In this document: positions 11,281 through 22,111 of the stretch, one piece after another
How positions within the stretch are numbered: position 1 is the first letter of the stretch
Layout of the letters: each line of letters opens with the position of its first letter
DNA from: Proteles cristata cristata
Taxonomy: Eukaryota; Chordata; Mammalia; Carnivora; Hyaenidae
Assembly: GCA_017311185.1 (NCBI GenBank)
Contig: JAESUZ010003395.1
Coordinates: 1,302,001-1,366,000, forward strand
DNA: 64,000 nucleotides
Direction of reading: 5' to 3'
Notes under the pieces: generated by a model
Told to the model about the DNA's origin: nothing
The model's input: the letters and a program-made list of their open reading frames with translations, nothing else
Database searches by the model: none
Translations under genes and position numbers: made by a program

Positions 11281-11300
11281 AAAAAGTTTACTGACTCAGG

Positions 11301-11510
11301 GAAAGGGTCAGCCTAGGGGTCAAAGGAAGACTAATACTATTGCAACCTAACTGGTGTATGCAATTAGCCTCCTACTGATATCAGCTAATTCAGGTATTAT
11401 CTATATTTACTCAGATAGTTCTTTTTGTGCTCTACATTAAGTGTTCACCAGATACTATACATGAGTGAGAAAAGCAAAAGCAGCACAGCCAGCAACTGTA
11501 TTGAAAACAA

Positions 11511-11542
<32 letters not shown>

Positions 11543-12047
11543 TCACAGATGTCAATGTAGCCCTGTAGGCAATTGTTCATATATCATATATCCTTGATTT
11601 AATATACACTTAAATTTTCCTTGCGAATGGTCAAAGGTAGCAACCTAACCGATATTAATTGTCCTATTGCTGATAAGAATCTTTTTGAGAAAGAGAGAGC
11701 TGTGAGTGCTCACAGCCAGGGCTGGAAGAAGTCAAACATCATAAGGTGCCAGAAGCTGGATTATGTTTGTTTGCTACAAACAAAGCAAAATTTTATGCAG
11801 TGCAATGAGAGGGTGAGAAGGAGCTTGTAATTCTGATCCATCTGAAAAGGGAAATTGGTGAACCAAGCACCCCACACTGGAACTGAGCCATGATTCTATA
11901 AGTCCTTCTCCTTTTACTTTTTCCTTCTATTTATTCCATATACATACATGGAATGAGGGCCTGTAGCCTGGAGATACTCTGAAGGTGGTCACTGTGCACC
12001 ACTTCCACCATATCCAGAATATGGGTGACAGCATATTTTGTAATGTT
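11301..12047. other. Single-copy DNA with a CA microsatellite
   Basis: Nothing recognised beyond the (CA)n run at 11512-11540. The plus-strand open frame 11621-11830 (69 codons) has no recognisable domain. Confidence 0.4.
11512..11540 (+). repeat. (CA)n microsatellite
   Basis: About 15 uninterrupted CA dinucleotides, likely length-polymorphic. Confidence 0.98.
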
Positions 12048-12235
12048 ACGAGCATGGTCTCTGTAGTTGGGGTGTCAGGATTCAAACCCAGCTCTGCTAC
12101 TTCCTGGCTGTATGTTCCTGGGCAGATAACACATCTATCTGCTCAATGCTCCCATTTCATTATCTTCAAGTCAGGTGTTAAATGAGTTAATAGAAGTGCT
12201 TTGAAAGGTGCTCAGTTAATATTATCTATTATTGT
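12048..12235 (+). mobile_element. MIR SINE, sense
   Basis: GAGCATGGTCTCTGTAGTTG, GGATTCAAACCCAGCTCTGC, TACTTCCTGGCTGTATG, TGGGCAGATAACACATC, AATGAGTTAATAGAAGTGCT and GGTGCTCAGTTAATATTATC follow the MIR consensus order nearly end to end (GATTCGAATCCCAGCTCTGCCACTT, CTGTGTGACCTTGGGCAAG, AATGAGTTAATA..., CTCAATAAATGTT). Confidence 0.9.
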
Positions 12236-12454
12236 TTCATGGTCATATCTCAGAAGCTAGAGAAGAGTCCTTAGTTGGATTTTGGATGCCAGTTTAGCAA
12301 TAAAGTGGCATCATGATGTATGAAATAAGCCTGAGCAAAGTTTTTATTTTATCTAAAACTCAACTATTTTCCAACATCTAAAATAAAATTGTGGATAATA
12401 TCATGCCAAGAACTTGCAGTCTAAAATATTTAGACTTCACTCAACATCTTATAT

Positions 12455-13090
12455 TTATTCATTAATTGAGCAAATAGTTACTGAATACCTCCTGAATACA
12501 GGTACTGTGCCAGGCCCTGGGGATATATCAGTGAGGAAGACTCACATGGTTCTAGAGGGGAAGAAAACAGGCAAACAAAAGCAAATAAAACATCTGTGAG
12601 AGACCGAAGCATGGTGTTCAACTGTTGAGAGTGAAAAAGTGCGTATTGAGCTTGAGATGTGCAAGAAGAAATAGCCTATTGACAGAGCCATCAGAGCAGG
12701 CAGGGGAAACTCTTTGAGGGATAATTAAGCTTAGATTTGAAGGTTGAAAAGGAAGCCACTACACTGACTCTAGGAAGGGGGGGTTCCAGGCACACTGCAC
12801 AGTACTTCTAAAAGTCCTGGGGTGGAAACTATGTGTCCTGTTGAGAAGAACCCAAAGGGAGTTGAAAGTTGGTTTGCAGGGTGGAGATGGGGAGTGATGA
12901 TAGGAGTGGGGAATGGACCAAGGACAGATGTAGAAGATAGGGATGCAATCTGATTTCTGGTCCGCTTCAGGAGGTCCGACTGACTGCTGTGAGGATAATT
13001 GTGGGTAGGCATGGAACTCAGGATTACAGTTAGAAGGTGGATCAAGTGGGTCCCATGGTTCCTGTTTATAGCAGGTGTGGCTGTGACATG
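12455..13090 (-). mobile_element. L2 LINE 3' region, antisense
   Basis: Starts with an antisense L2 3' terminus (ATTGAGCAAATAGTTACTGA, TACTGTGCCAGGCCCTGGGG, ATATATCAGTGAGGAAGACT) and continues through diverged L2-like GGAAACTCTTTGAGGGATAA, GGTTCCAGGCACACTGCACA and GTCCGACTGACTGCTGTGAG. The open minus-strand frame 12770-13099 lies in this decayed LINE and should not be called a gene. Confidence 0.75.
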
Positions 13091-13186
13091 TTCGTGCATG
13101 TGTGTGTTGGGGTAAGGGGTGGCTGGGAGTATATATATGCCCTGATCCTTAGTAAATCATTCAGGGAATTCAGAATCTGTACCACT

Positions 13187-13403
13187 ATAACAGGAGAAAC
13201 TTAACAGAGGAGAAGGGGAGAAATTAGTTGGGAAGAGGAGGGAGGCAAACCAAGAGAGACTTGAATACTGAGAACAAACTGAGGGCTAATGAGGGTAGGG
13301 GAAAGGGGAAGGGGGGTGATGGGCATGGAGGAGGGCACTTGTTGGGATGAGCACTGGGTGTTATATGGAAACCAACTGGACAATAAACTAGGAAAGAAAA
13401 AAA
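13187..13403 (+). mobile_element. 5'-truncated carnivore L1, 3' UTR only
   Basis: TGAATACTGAGAACAAACTG, TGATGGGCATGGAGGAGGGC, ACTTGTTGGGATGAGCACTG and GGTGTTATATGGAAACCAAC, then ACAATAAACTAGG and an A tail, match the carnivore L1 3' end. Exact target-site duplication AATCTGTACCACT at 13174-13186 and 13404-13416 shows a simple retrotransposition of about 217 bp. The G-rich stretch 13293-13316 is the G-quadruplex-prone part typical of L1 3' UTRs. Confidence 0.93.
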
Positions 13404-13594
13404 AATCTGTACCACTGTGAATGAGGCAATGAGCTTATATAGATAGTATAGCTAAAATAAATATTATGAGCCACCTATTCATACATCTTTATAAAAGACG
13501 AAATGTTTTAAATTAAAATTCTATGATCTAACTTAATGTGATTGTGGTTTAGGATTATTATTTAGCTTGTTAATAATATTTACTTTCATGTTTT

Positions 13595-13816
13595 GGGGCG
13601 CCTGGGTGGCTTAGTCGGTTAAGCGTCCAACTTTCGCTTAGGTCATGATCTCGCGGTTCGTGGGTTCGAGCTCTGCATCGGGCTCTGTGCTGATTGCCAG
13701 CTCAGAGCCTGGAGCCTGTTTCAGTCTGTGACTCCCTCTCTCTCTCACCCTCCCCTGTTCATGCTGTCTTTCTCTCTCTCTCTCTCTCCTAGAAATAAAT
13801 AAAACATTAAAAAAAA
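13595..13816 (+). mobile_element. CAN-SINE, sense, TTTCGCTTAGG subfamily
   Basis: Head GGGGCGCCTGGGTGGCTTAG, body with CTTTCGCTTAGG, GATTGCCAGCTCAGAGCC and TTTCAGTCTGTGACTCCC, (CT)n, tail CCTAGAAATAAATAAAAC. A perfect 16-bp target-site duplication TTTACTTTCATGTTTT (13579-13594 and 13817-13832) indicates a recent insertion. Confidence 0.97.
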
Positions 13817-13832
13817 TTTACTTTCATGTTTT

Positions 13833-15090
13833 AAAAAAATCACTTCCAGGAAAAGAAAGTATTTATTTTGTCCCACCAAACCTGTATTTCCATTAAAAAA
13901 AAAAACCAAAACCTTCCTTGTTGTCTTTATGTACATGAAAATCTACATTAATAATCATAAAGATGAAATTTTAAAATGTAACAGGGATAGTTGTTATTGA
14001 AATGAACGTTGGGGGGATCCGGGTGAAAAAGGCCCAGGTGAAAACACCTTAGCTGTATTCTGTTCAGGCTGTATGATCCTATTGAAATTTCAAGTCTCTC
14101 TGGGGTTTGTTTCCAATCAGCCTCCTGGCTTAGAAACTCATGATGTGAATTTTTGATGGCAAAATTAGAAAATAAAGTGCCCTTCTCTTTTAAAAAATAA
14201 ATTTTGAATTCAAGAAGTGATCTGGCTAGACACTCGTATAAACTAACTTTACATTCACGATAAATGAATATAACGCGGACAAGAAGTTTCACTTGGTTCC
14301 TCATTAATATGATTATATCCTGAGTTGGTGATGAGGTGGGACAGCTTCCGAACTTGCCTATTCTAACTAATTTATTCCAGAATGAGAACCAAGTCAAGTA
14401 TATCCACATGAGAACCTGCCATGCCACCTAGGAAAACTGTGTAATTACCCTGAAATAGCCCCTTACCTTAGGAATGGGGCACAGAATCCAATATAAGTCA
14501 AGTTATTCAACGTGGAGTTAGCTTTCCCCCCAGCCCCTCCCTCCTTTGTCCAGGGCTGATGCAGACAAATGCTCTAATCCTCCCATCCTGAGGCTGGCAG
14601 TTTGCCAGCTGCAGGGACATTAGCTCCTCATTAGCACCTTGTCATCTGCCCACAAATCCAGATCCCACCCAGGACAAAAAGTAAAGTGGTCTGGCTCATT
14701 TGAAGCTTTGGCCACTGAAAGAAGGAATGACCAGTTTCTTATGGTTTTATCAGTTAGGAGTAAAAGAGAAATTCATATGTTATTTAGGATCAAGAAATTA
14801 ATGGGCATGTTGATCAACAAATTATTTAATCATGTAAGACATATCTTGGTACACTTTTTATAAATTCAGATTCCAGCAGTGGCCTCTTGTTTCCAAGTCA
14901 AATAGAGATAGTCTTTTCTTTTTCCTCTAGAATATTGTTCTTGTTGTTGATAATGATGGTGATGACGTAGGTTTTTTAACGAGGTAGCATTACAAGGTTG
15001 CAGAGTAACAAGAAGGAGAGATACGTGTTCTGAGAAGTAGTTCGGAGTTGTGGGCCAGCAGAAGAGTGTAGGGAGTTCTAAAATTCTTTA
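13833..15090. other. Single-copy DNA holding the longest open frame of the window
   Basis: No recognised repeat. The minus-strand frame 13948-14427 (159 codons) is the longest in the window but shows no domain, signal or family resemblance. A GC-richer patch at about 14515-14650 (CTCCTCATTAGCACCTTGTC) could be a conserved non-coding element; that is a guess from composition only. Confidence 0.4.
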
Positions 15091-15092
15091 CA

Positions 15093-15285
15093 GGGGATCT
15101 TGGATGGCTTGGTCAGTTAAGTCAACTCAAGTCTGGATGTCAAGGCTTGTGAGTTTGAGCCCCACTTTGGGCTCAGGGCTGACAGCTCAGAGCCTGGAGT
15201 CTGCTTCAGATTCTGTGTTTCCCTCTCCCTCTGCTCCTTCCTCACTCGTGCTCTGTCTCTCAAAAATAAATAAACATTAAAAACT
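15093..15285 (+). mobile_element. CAN-SINE, sense, older member of a tandem pair
   Basis: Diverged head GGGGATCTTGGATGGCTTGG, body GCTGACAGCTCAGAGCCTGG, TTCAGATTCTGTGTTTCCC and tail CAAAAATAAATAAACATTAA. Its left flank AAATTCTTTACAG resembles the sequence after its tail (AAAACTTCCTTGCAG), a probable decayed target-site duplication. Confidence 0.93.
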
Positions 15286-15298
15286 TCCTTGCAGTATC

Positions 15299-15540
15299 GG
15301 GGCACCTGGGTGGCTTAGTCGGTTAAGCGTCCGACTTTCGCTTAGGTCATGATCTCGCGGTTCGTGGGTTCGAGCCCCACGTCCGGCTCTGTGCTGACTG
15401 CCAGCTCAGAGCCTGGAGCCTGTTTCAGAGTCTGTGACTCCCTCTCTCTCTGACCCTCCCCTGCTCACGCTGTCTCTCTCTCTCTCTCTCTCTCTCCTAG
15501 AAATAAATAAATAAAAATTTAAAAAAAAAACAACAAAAAA
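15299..15540 (+). mobile_element. CAN-SINE, sense, TTTCGCTTAGG subfamily, tandem to an older copy
   Basis: Full-length head-to-tail SINE with GACTGCCAGCTCAGAGCC, then a long (CT)n and an A-rich tail. Perfect target-site duplication AAACTTCCTTGCAGTATC at 15281-15298 and 15541-15558. The insertion point is directly behind the tail of the SINE at 15093. Confidence 0.97.
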
Positions 15541-15558
15541 AAACTTCCTTGCAGTATC

Positions 15559-18500
15559 AAATAGGTAAAGACCATTTGATAAAGAAGAAATTCTCACTAA
15601 CAGTAATTTTTGCAAAATGTGTTTATCTGAACATGTGCATCAGTAAAAGCTTTGCAGATAAATATCCCCAAATCTGTCTTTGTGGTCATTTCAGCCACCT
15701 GTGCCATCAATTTTGGTCACCACGTAAACGAATCCTCTGAAATCAACACACAACTAACTGAAAAAGACTTGAGAATTCTGAATTGAGCGTCTAGCATTTG
15801 AGTTTGTCCCTGGGTATAGGATGACCGAGAAACATCTTTGTTCAGACCTCAGGTTTTCACCTTTATTTCCACCCCACTCAAGATCTGAGAGGTAGGCAAT
15901 TAAGAAAGTAACGGTTAGTTGTTATATTTTGTAATATCCATATTAATTTAAATTCTGGCTCTGCAAGTAAGCTTAGTTTCTTTTAGGGCTGATCTGATTT
16001 CAATAGTTTGGATCTATGTCAATCTGTACCTTCAGACCCAATAATATGAAGTTGATTCTATAAGAAGTGATGAGGTTGTTCAGTGTTTTCAAATGAGCAG
16101 CTTGTTTGTTGGGATGGAAATATTAAGGGTTGTATTATCTTTTTAAGAGGCCCTTATACCTTGCAGATCACCACAAGATTTTAGGGTGTCTAACAAATTC
16201 ATTTGGGATATGGAGTGTTGAAGACGGGAAGATGCCACATTTTCAGAAAAGGACCTAATTCTTCAAATATATTGTTTCCATCTCTGAAAGTATTCATAAG
16301 GGATAAATATACCTGTCAGTCGAGATAGTTTTATTTTCCCTCCTAGAACCCAAAAGGTTGCCTCTAATCGCTACTTAAATTCACTTCCAGCTCTGTGTAA
16401 TCCATAAGGCTCCACGACTCTTACCTAGCATTCAAGATTTGCCCTGTGTTTGTGTGTAAGGATAAAAGGGCACATATAGAGATGGGTCCTCTATTGGTAC
16501 CTGCCCCATCCCTTTCTATTTTGCATAGTGTTTTTATGCTGATAGATCAAACCCAAGCCCCTGACTATACGAGTCTCTAACTGCAGCTGCTATCTGAATT
16601 CCTTTTGGACATAGTCCATTAATCTATGGCCCAAATTATGTTTTTATAAAATATACTTTTCCAAAATTAATTAAAGGAAAAAGAATTGCATGGCATGTAT
16701 GAGGGTCGCTGAATAAGTGATGGTTATGTGGTTACCAGTAGCGTCCAAACAAAATCTAGTCCTCAGACTAGATGTATTGTTTTTATATTTTATTTATTTT
16801 TTAATAAATTTATTTATATTTATATTTATATTTTATCAGCTGTATTGTTTTTATAAAGGCACAGATTCTTTGGTATCACGCTTTGAAAGAATATTATGAT
16901 CTGGTTATCGAGTTTCTGTTTCAGTACATATATTGACAAGAAAGCCAAAATATATAGCAGTCACAATCTGGGCTTTCAAATTCAGAAGTATAGTTATCAC
17001 AAACACACCTCACAACTCAGCAATGCATAAAAAGTGTTTAAATAATAGATCGAGATGACAGACATCATAAACATATATGAAATGGATATAGTCAAACCTG
17101 GAAAATTTTGAGATGTGGTTTCAATCACAGTATTTTTTGTTGATTTTTATACATGATCTGAGGCAATTTTGAATTAAGGCAGGTGTCACCTTTAATTTAT
17201 TGTCAGGTGGAAAGCACACTTATTCTGTACTCTAAGGATTTATTCAACTTAACTCTGTAATTGCTAGCAATATACAAGCTCATTATGTCACAATTTAGTA
17301 TATTTGATGCCAGCTGTTATGGAGTTAATGGCAAAGTCGAAAGAAATGACATAAAACACACTCTCCTGTTTAGTGCAACCATCATAATGTTACCACTAAA
17401 GATCTCCATTCGGCCTGGGTGTTCACTTTAGTACTGTTTCCCATGTTGTCATAAGTGAAAGAATAAGAATTGTTTTTCACCAAGTGTTGCATTTGATATT
17501 TTGCTGAACATTAAACTTTTAGTCTCTCTTTAATGTCTGAAAAACCTCTTGCACCTATTTGCTTTTCCCAAAGTTATTTTTGGCAAAGCTGCAATTTAAA
17601 AACCTATTTTCTCTTCACTGGAATGGGGTTTGAGAGGTGTATGTATAAAAACTAAGAAGCAAATAGGCTATTAATTGGGTTATGTGCCACTCAGTATTAT
17701 TTCCTCCTGGATGTAAGTTGATTATTTCCTACTTATATTTTAATAGAACCTGTGTTTCTTAGGGGAACAATATCGAGATAAAAACAGTATAACAACTCAA
17801 TAGGAATGCAGTAGCAAAATTCTGAGATTAAGGAAAAAAGATTTTCCTATATTGTAAGGAACTATGTGTATATATATTATTTATAAGATATTTATTTATA
17901 CTGTTCCTAGCTACAGTGATTACTATGATTATTTTCACAATTTTGATACAACATGTCAGTCCTTATATTCTATAGCATCCCCATATAAAGCTATTGGTAT
18001 ATTTGTGTTACCTTTGGTTCGTATGTAAAATTGATCATTGTTGCCAAATTTTCTTAATTTGGGATCATGTAGCTTCTTTTTTTTTCTAAAAATAGCATTT
18101 CATATGTGCACAAAAGGCAACATTTCATGTATTCTTACAACTGAACAGATGTTAAGATAAGAAATAGGGTAACATACTATATTTTTAATTCTAGGAATAC
18201 TTAAAAATATTCCCTCACCTTCTTTTTAACTGATATATTTCAGCCAATAATTACACACATTTTTGTGAATTTGTGTATTTAACTTGGGAAAACTCACTCT
18301 TCTTCACAGTGTGACACATAAAAAGAGAAAATGCATTTTGAGGAAACAATCCACTAATAATTTAGTCCAGCTATTTTCAGTACTTAACTTTTGTGTTTTT
18401 TTCTTAAGTTCACCATCATATGACATTTCATTATTAGATTTTTTTCTTAAATAGTCACTCATCAGATATTAAAGGATGCAATTGGTTTCAGTTCAGGCAG

Positions 18501-20695
18501 GTTTTAACTGCGTTTTAATTAGCTTAAAACATATGCTTCCATTTATCGTATTACGTGGAGTACATCCTATTCCATTTAGCTGAGTATTGAGGACTATTGT
18601 ACAATATTGTGCTCAGGCTAAAACAATGAAATACTAATTGGATCCAGTAAAATAACTGTAACATTTCCGATTCCTATTAGGCAGGTTACGTAAATTAGGC
18701 TAATATAAAATGGTGCTTAATAGAATTGCAAATATGGTGTGATGATACATTCAGACAGGAAAGACAGTGAAAGGGGATTTTGGAGGAAATCAAATACATT
18801 TGCATTACAATAAAACATTTCCTGCTGTGAGGGCTCTAGCAATGCTGGAAAAAACAACTCTCCAGCACCACTCCCTCTTATTTACATAGGAATGCCATCT
18901 CTACCTCTTTCAGCTCCTATGAACAGTTATCTGTCTGTAACAGAGAATAACGTGCAGTGCAGTTTTAAGACTGTTGATGAATATGGTCTTTTTATTATTT
19001 CATTGGGCATCACATCTGAGATCTTTATGTTGCAATGAGGGAGCATTTCTCTTCATGTACAGTATGTCTTTTTATGATGAGAATGTTCTTTCCAGGCTTG
19101 AAAAACTGACTGCGATCATTGAATTGGATTGATATTTCCTATTTGAGCTACTAAGTGTCTCGTGTTTATTTCCTGCTCTTCTTTTAAATCATTAGCCACT
19201 GGGGTGCATAGTTGTGACATTTGTGTACACTTCAATTATTCTAAAATGGATTAGACAAAAAGGTCAGGGTATTCCTTTCCTTCAATGTCTTGCCCTCCTT
19301 GGACTTTGCTGTAAGCTTGAATAACAGCCATGTGTATTATTTTAAATAACTAAATTTGAGAAACTGACAACGGGATGGGGGAAAGGTAGAATGATCCTTT
19401 TCCTAGAAATCTTTCTAAGCCAACACTAATTTTGTCTTTGTTCATTAGCAGTCCCCATGGTGAGTTTCTTCTGTGTTTCTGAGGAATCCAGAGCACTTTC
19501 TGGGCTGAAAGGTGTTCCAGGGAGATTTTTGAAGCTGTCCCTCAAAGGAAAAGTTGCCCAATGAAGTGGGGAAAGGACTACATTTTTCCCTTGCAAATAC
19601 ACTGATAAAAGAGCTTTATGCTGAACTCACAAGCACCCTTGAACCTTTCAGTTTGCTCCCAGCGTTCAGATCCCAGTGTTTCTGTGAAATGGCAGAGAGA
19701 GAGAAGACCATTCTAGGGCCTAGCATGCAAATGAGTAAACCACGTAAAGGAAAAGAAAATTTAAATCTCGCCTATTGTATTCTAAGCAGGTTGCTAGCAA
19801 GCCTTTGTGGAGCTGGTGTAAAAATGAATCTCATCTTCTTCCTGCCATGAAAACTAAAAACATACTTTATTTCCTCACTCACATCAGCAATTTTTATGCA
19901 GTTTTATCTTCAAAAAGATTTTGTTTTTCCTAGGAGTTTAGTGTGTAACATTTTCATTCATGATACAAATTATTTTGTCTGCATCTGTGCTTCTGATTTA
20001 GACCTTAATCTCCCTAAGATCTTTAGTTGTGAATTTGTCACTTTATTTATATTCACAGGTAGCTCTCCCCCTCCTTTAAAAAATGTTGGAATTAATACTG
20101 TTTGCTCAAAGGAACAGCAATTTTTAAAAGGTACTATATCGTATGGGGCATGCTTTCCTAGTGAAGCAAAGCAAGTTAAAATCCTCTAGATTCAAATTCC
20201 CTTCCCTTTCAGCTTTCAGCTGTGAAGAAAAGGATTTTCATCTAGATGTAAAAGATGGTAATTGTACAATAAGGGGAAGGTTCTGGCCAATAGGAATGTG
20301 CCTGGGGGATGTGAAAAGAAGAGCAAAGAAATAGTCATCAGGCCCTGCAGGCTGGATTTACTGAAAAGGAATGCTTGACAATCCACGTGAAGCAAAACGG
20401 TCAGCTGGTCAACTTTGGCCACCAAACCAAATAATCCATTTGGCTATATTCCTGTGTCCCTTTATACCTCCCACTATATTTATTAGAGAAAATTAAACTG
20501 ATTGATTTGTTTTAGCCTCATTTCATATAAAGAGCGTGTTAATCCTTAGATCTATGTGTTTATCTATTTACCATTATCTTCTTTTCCCTTGTCAGTTTTT
20601 TAAAAATCGAGATACACTATAATTTCATGTCAGGTAGAAGAGCCATCCATTGCCTAGGAAAGGTCTCTGTTCTTAAATAAGTTTTTACTTGCTTT
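15559..20695. other. 5.1 kb of SINE-free single-copy DNA
   Basis: AT-rich, many TAAT and TTAAT words, no SINE and no recognised LINE or LTR piece. Intact POU octamers occur, for example ATTTGCAT at 18798-18805 and ATGCAAAT at 19725-19732. Open frames (for example 19554-19850 plus, 98 codons) have no recognisable features. This is the left part of a nearly 8-kb SINE-free interval; candidate distal regulatory DNA by inference only. Confidence 0.45.
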
Positions 20696-20901
20696 TAAAA
20701 AAACATTACTTTGAGATAATTATTGATTCATGGAAATTGCAAAACAGATACAGAGAGATGCCATGTGCCCTTTACTCAGTTCCCTCTACTGGTAACCTCT
20801 GATATAATTATATATATAAAATGATATCAACACCAGGAAACTGAGATTGATACCATTCAGTGACCTTGCTCAGATTTTACATGCATTCATTTGTGTTTGT
20901 G

Positions 20902-20946
<45 letters not shown>

Positions 20947-20985
20947 TTCTAAGCAATTCTATCAAATAACTTTTTTTTAGCTTAG
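20696..20985. mobile_element. Ancient L1 fragment containing a GT microsatellite
   Basis: TTGATTCATGGAAATTGCAA, GATACAGAGAGATGCCATGT, GTACAATCC-type text replaced by GATTGATACCATTCAGTGAC, CAGATTTTACATGCATTCAT, then (GT)n and TAGTTCTAAGCAATTCTATC. The order matches a common old L1 segment in which the same GT run grows. Orientation is not assigned. Confidence 0.6.
20892..20944 (+). repeat. (GT)n microsatellite
   Basis: About 26 GT units with early interruptions (TTTGTGTTTGTGTGTGTGCG). Likely polymorphic. Confidence 0.97.
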
Positions 20986-21435
20986 TCTGTTTTGTAAAGA
21001 AATAACTAAATAACTTAAATAACTGATGATATTTTACTAAATCTCCCATTATTTCAAGGTTAAATGGTAGCCAAAAGTAAATCCAGCTGTTTTGGTTGCT
21101 TTGTAGTTTGTTAAATGAACTTTTCATAAACATAGGAACATAAAATGTTTAGATTTGTAAGTAAGTGCTAGATTTTGCAAAGTATAATTATAACCAAAAG
21201 AAAAGCTCAGATCGATAATTAATATAATTTGATTTTCATCACAACTCAGACATTAATTTTTATCTCTAGAATTATAATTTTTAACCTTTCACACACATAC
21301 ACATGTACATACATACAGCTAGAAGCTTGCTGTATATGTAACCCTACATTTGTCTCATTGATTGTTTCCTTATATTGTGTGCACATACATATACTTAACA
21401 ATCTAATTGCTTTATAGGGTACAAATGCCTTATAT

Positions 21436-21774
21436 CAGGGGTCAGCAATCTATCTGAACAGAGTCAGATAGGATAGTAACTGTTTTAGGCTTTGCAGGTC
21501 AGTGTCTGTTAAAACTTCTGAACTCTGTCCTTATAGTAGGAAAGCAGCCATAGAGGATACATAAACGGATGAACTTGGCTACATTACCATAAAACTTTAT
21601 TTATGGGCACTGAAATTTGAATTTCACATAGTTTCATGTATCACAAAATGTTATTTTTGTTTTGATTTTTATTCCAACATTTAAAAAAGTAAAAAATTAT
21701 TCTCAGTTCACAGGCCTTACAAAAACAGTCTGTGTGCTGGATTTCGCCAGCGGGCTGTAGTTTTCTGACCCCTG
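21436..21774. mobile_element. Complete non-autonomous hAT-Charlie element (about 339 bp)
   Basis: Perfect 10-bp terminal inverted repeats CAGGGGTCAG and CTGACCCCTG. Interior includes GTTTTAGGCTTTGCAGGTCA, AGGAAAGCAGCCATAGAGGA, CCATAAAACTTTATTTATGG and GTGCTGGATTTCGCCAGCGG, matching the mammalian MER1-type (MER33/MER58-like) element as remembered. No transposase. The 8-bp target duplication is no longer recognisable. Confidence 0.88.
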
Positions 21775-21960
21775 CACTACACGATATATGGAATTTGGGG
21801 TCATGCTTTCGTGGGGGTATGCACATGCAAAAGTTTTCTCCATTATAATCTCTAATTTTATTCTCGTTATCACTTGAGAAACCACAGACAAGTTATAGGG
21901 AAGGAGCAGTTATGTTAACATGAGAGAAGGCTCATAATACCATGGTCTAGTAATCGTAGA

Positions 21961-22111
21961 TTCCTTTCTTCCCTCTTTCTGTCTTTTCTCTCTCCTGTCT
22001 TTCTATTTTCTCTCTCCCTTCCTTCCTTCCCACCTCCCTCCCTCCCTCTCTCCCTCCCTCCCTTCCTGCCTTCCTTCCTTCCTTCCTTCCTTCCTTCCTT
22101 CCTTCCTTCCT
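21961..22111 (+). repeat. Polypyrimidine tract with (CCTT)n microsatellite
   Basis: About 150 bp of almost pure C/T ending in about 11 CCTT units (22068-22110). Mirror-like pyrimidine runs of this size can adopt triplex (H-DNA) structure; that is established for such tracts, not tested here. Confidence 0.97.

Larger units (their letters stand above)
10454..11300. mobile_element. hAT-Charlie non-autonomous element, interrupted by two SINEs
   Basis: Left end CAGAGGTCAGCAAACTATGG, internal CCAAAAATAAAGTTTTATTG and GGAACACAGCCACATTCATT, then CAAACCTAAAATATTTAATA, ending at 11281-11300 with AAAAAGTTTACTGACTCAGG. The ends are degraded inverted repeats of CAGGGGTCAGCAAAC. The SINEs at 10815-11047 and 11060-11280 sit within the last 20 bp of the element. 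It is in opposite orientation to the related copy at 21436-21774. Exact subfamily (MER33/MER58-like) is not assigned. No transposase remains. Confidence 0.85.

Noticed and set aside
12770..13099. Minus-strand open frame of 109 codons
   Set aside because: Lies wholly in an antisense L2 fossil with GC-rich low-stop composition.
22016..22111. Direct repeats that could suggest a CRISPR-like array
   Set aside because: It is a simple CCTT microsatellite without spacers; the organism is a mammal.
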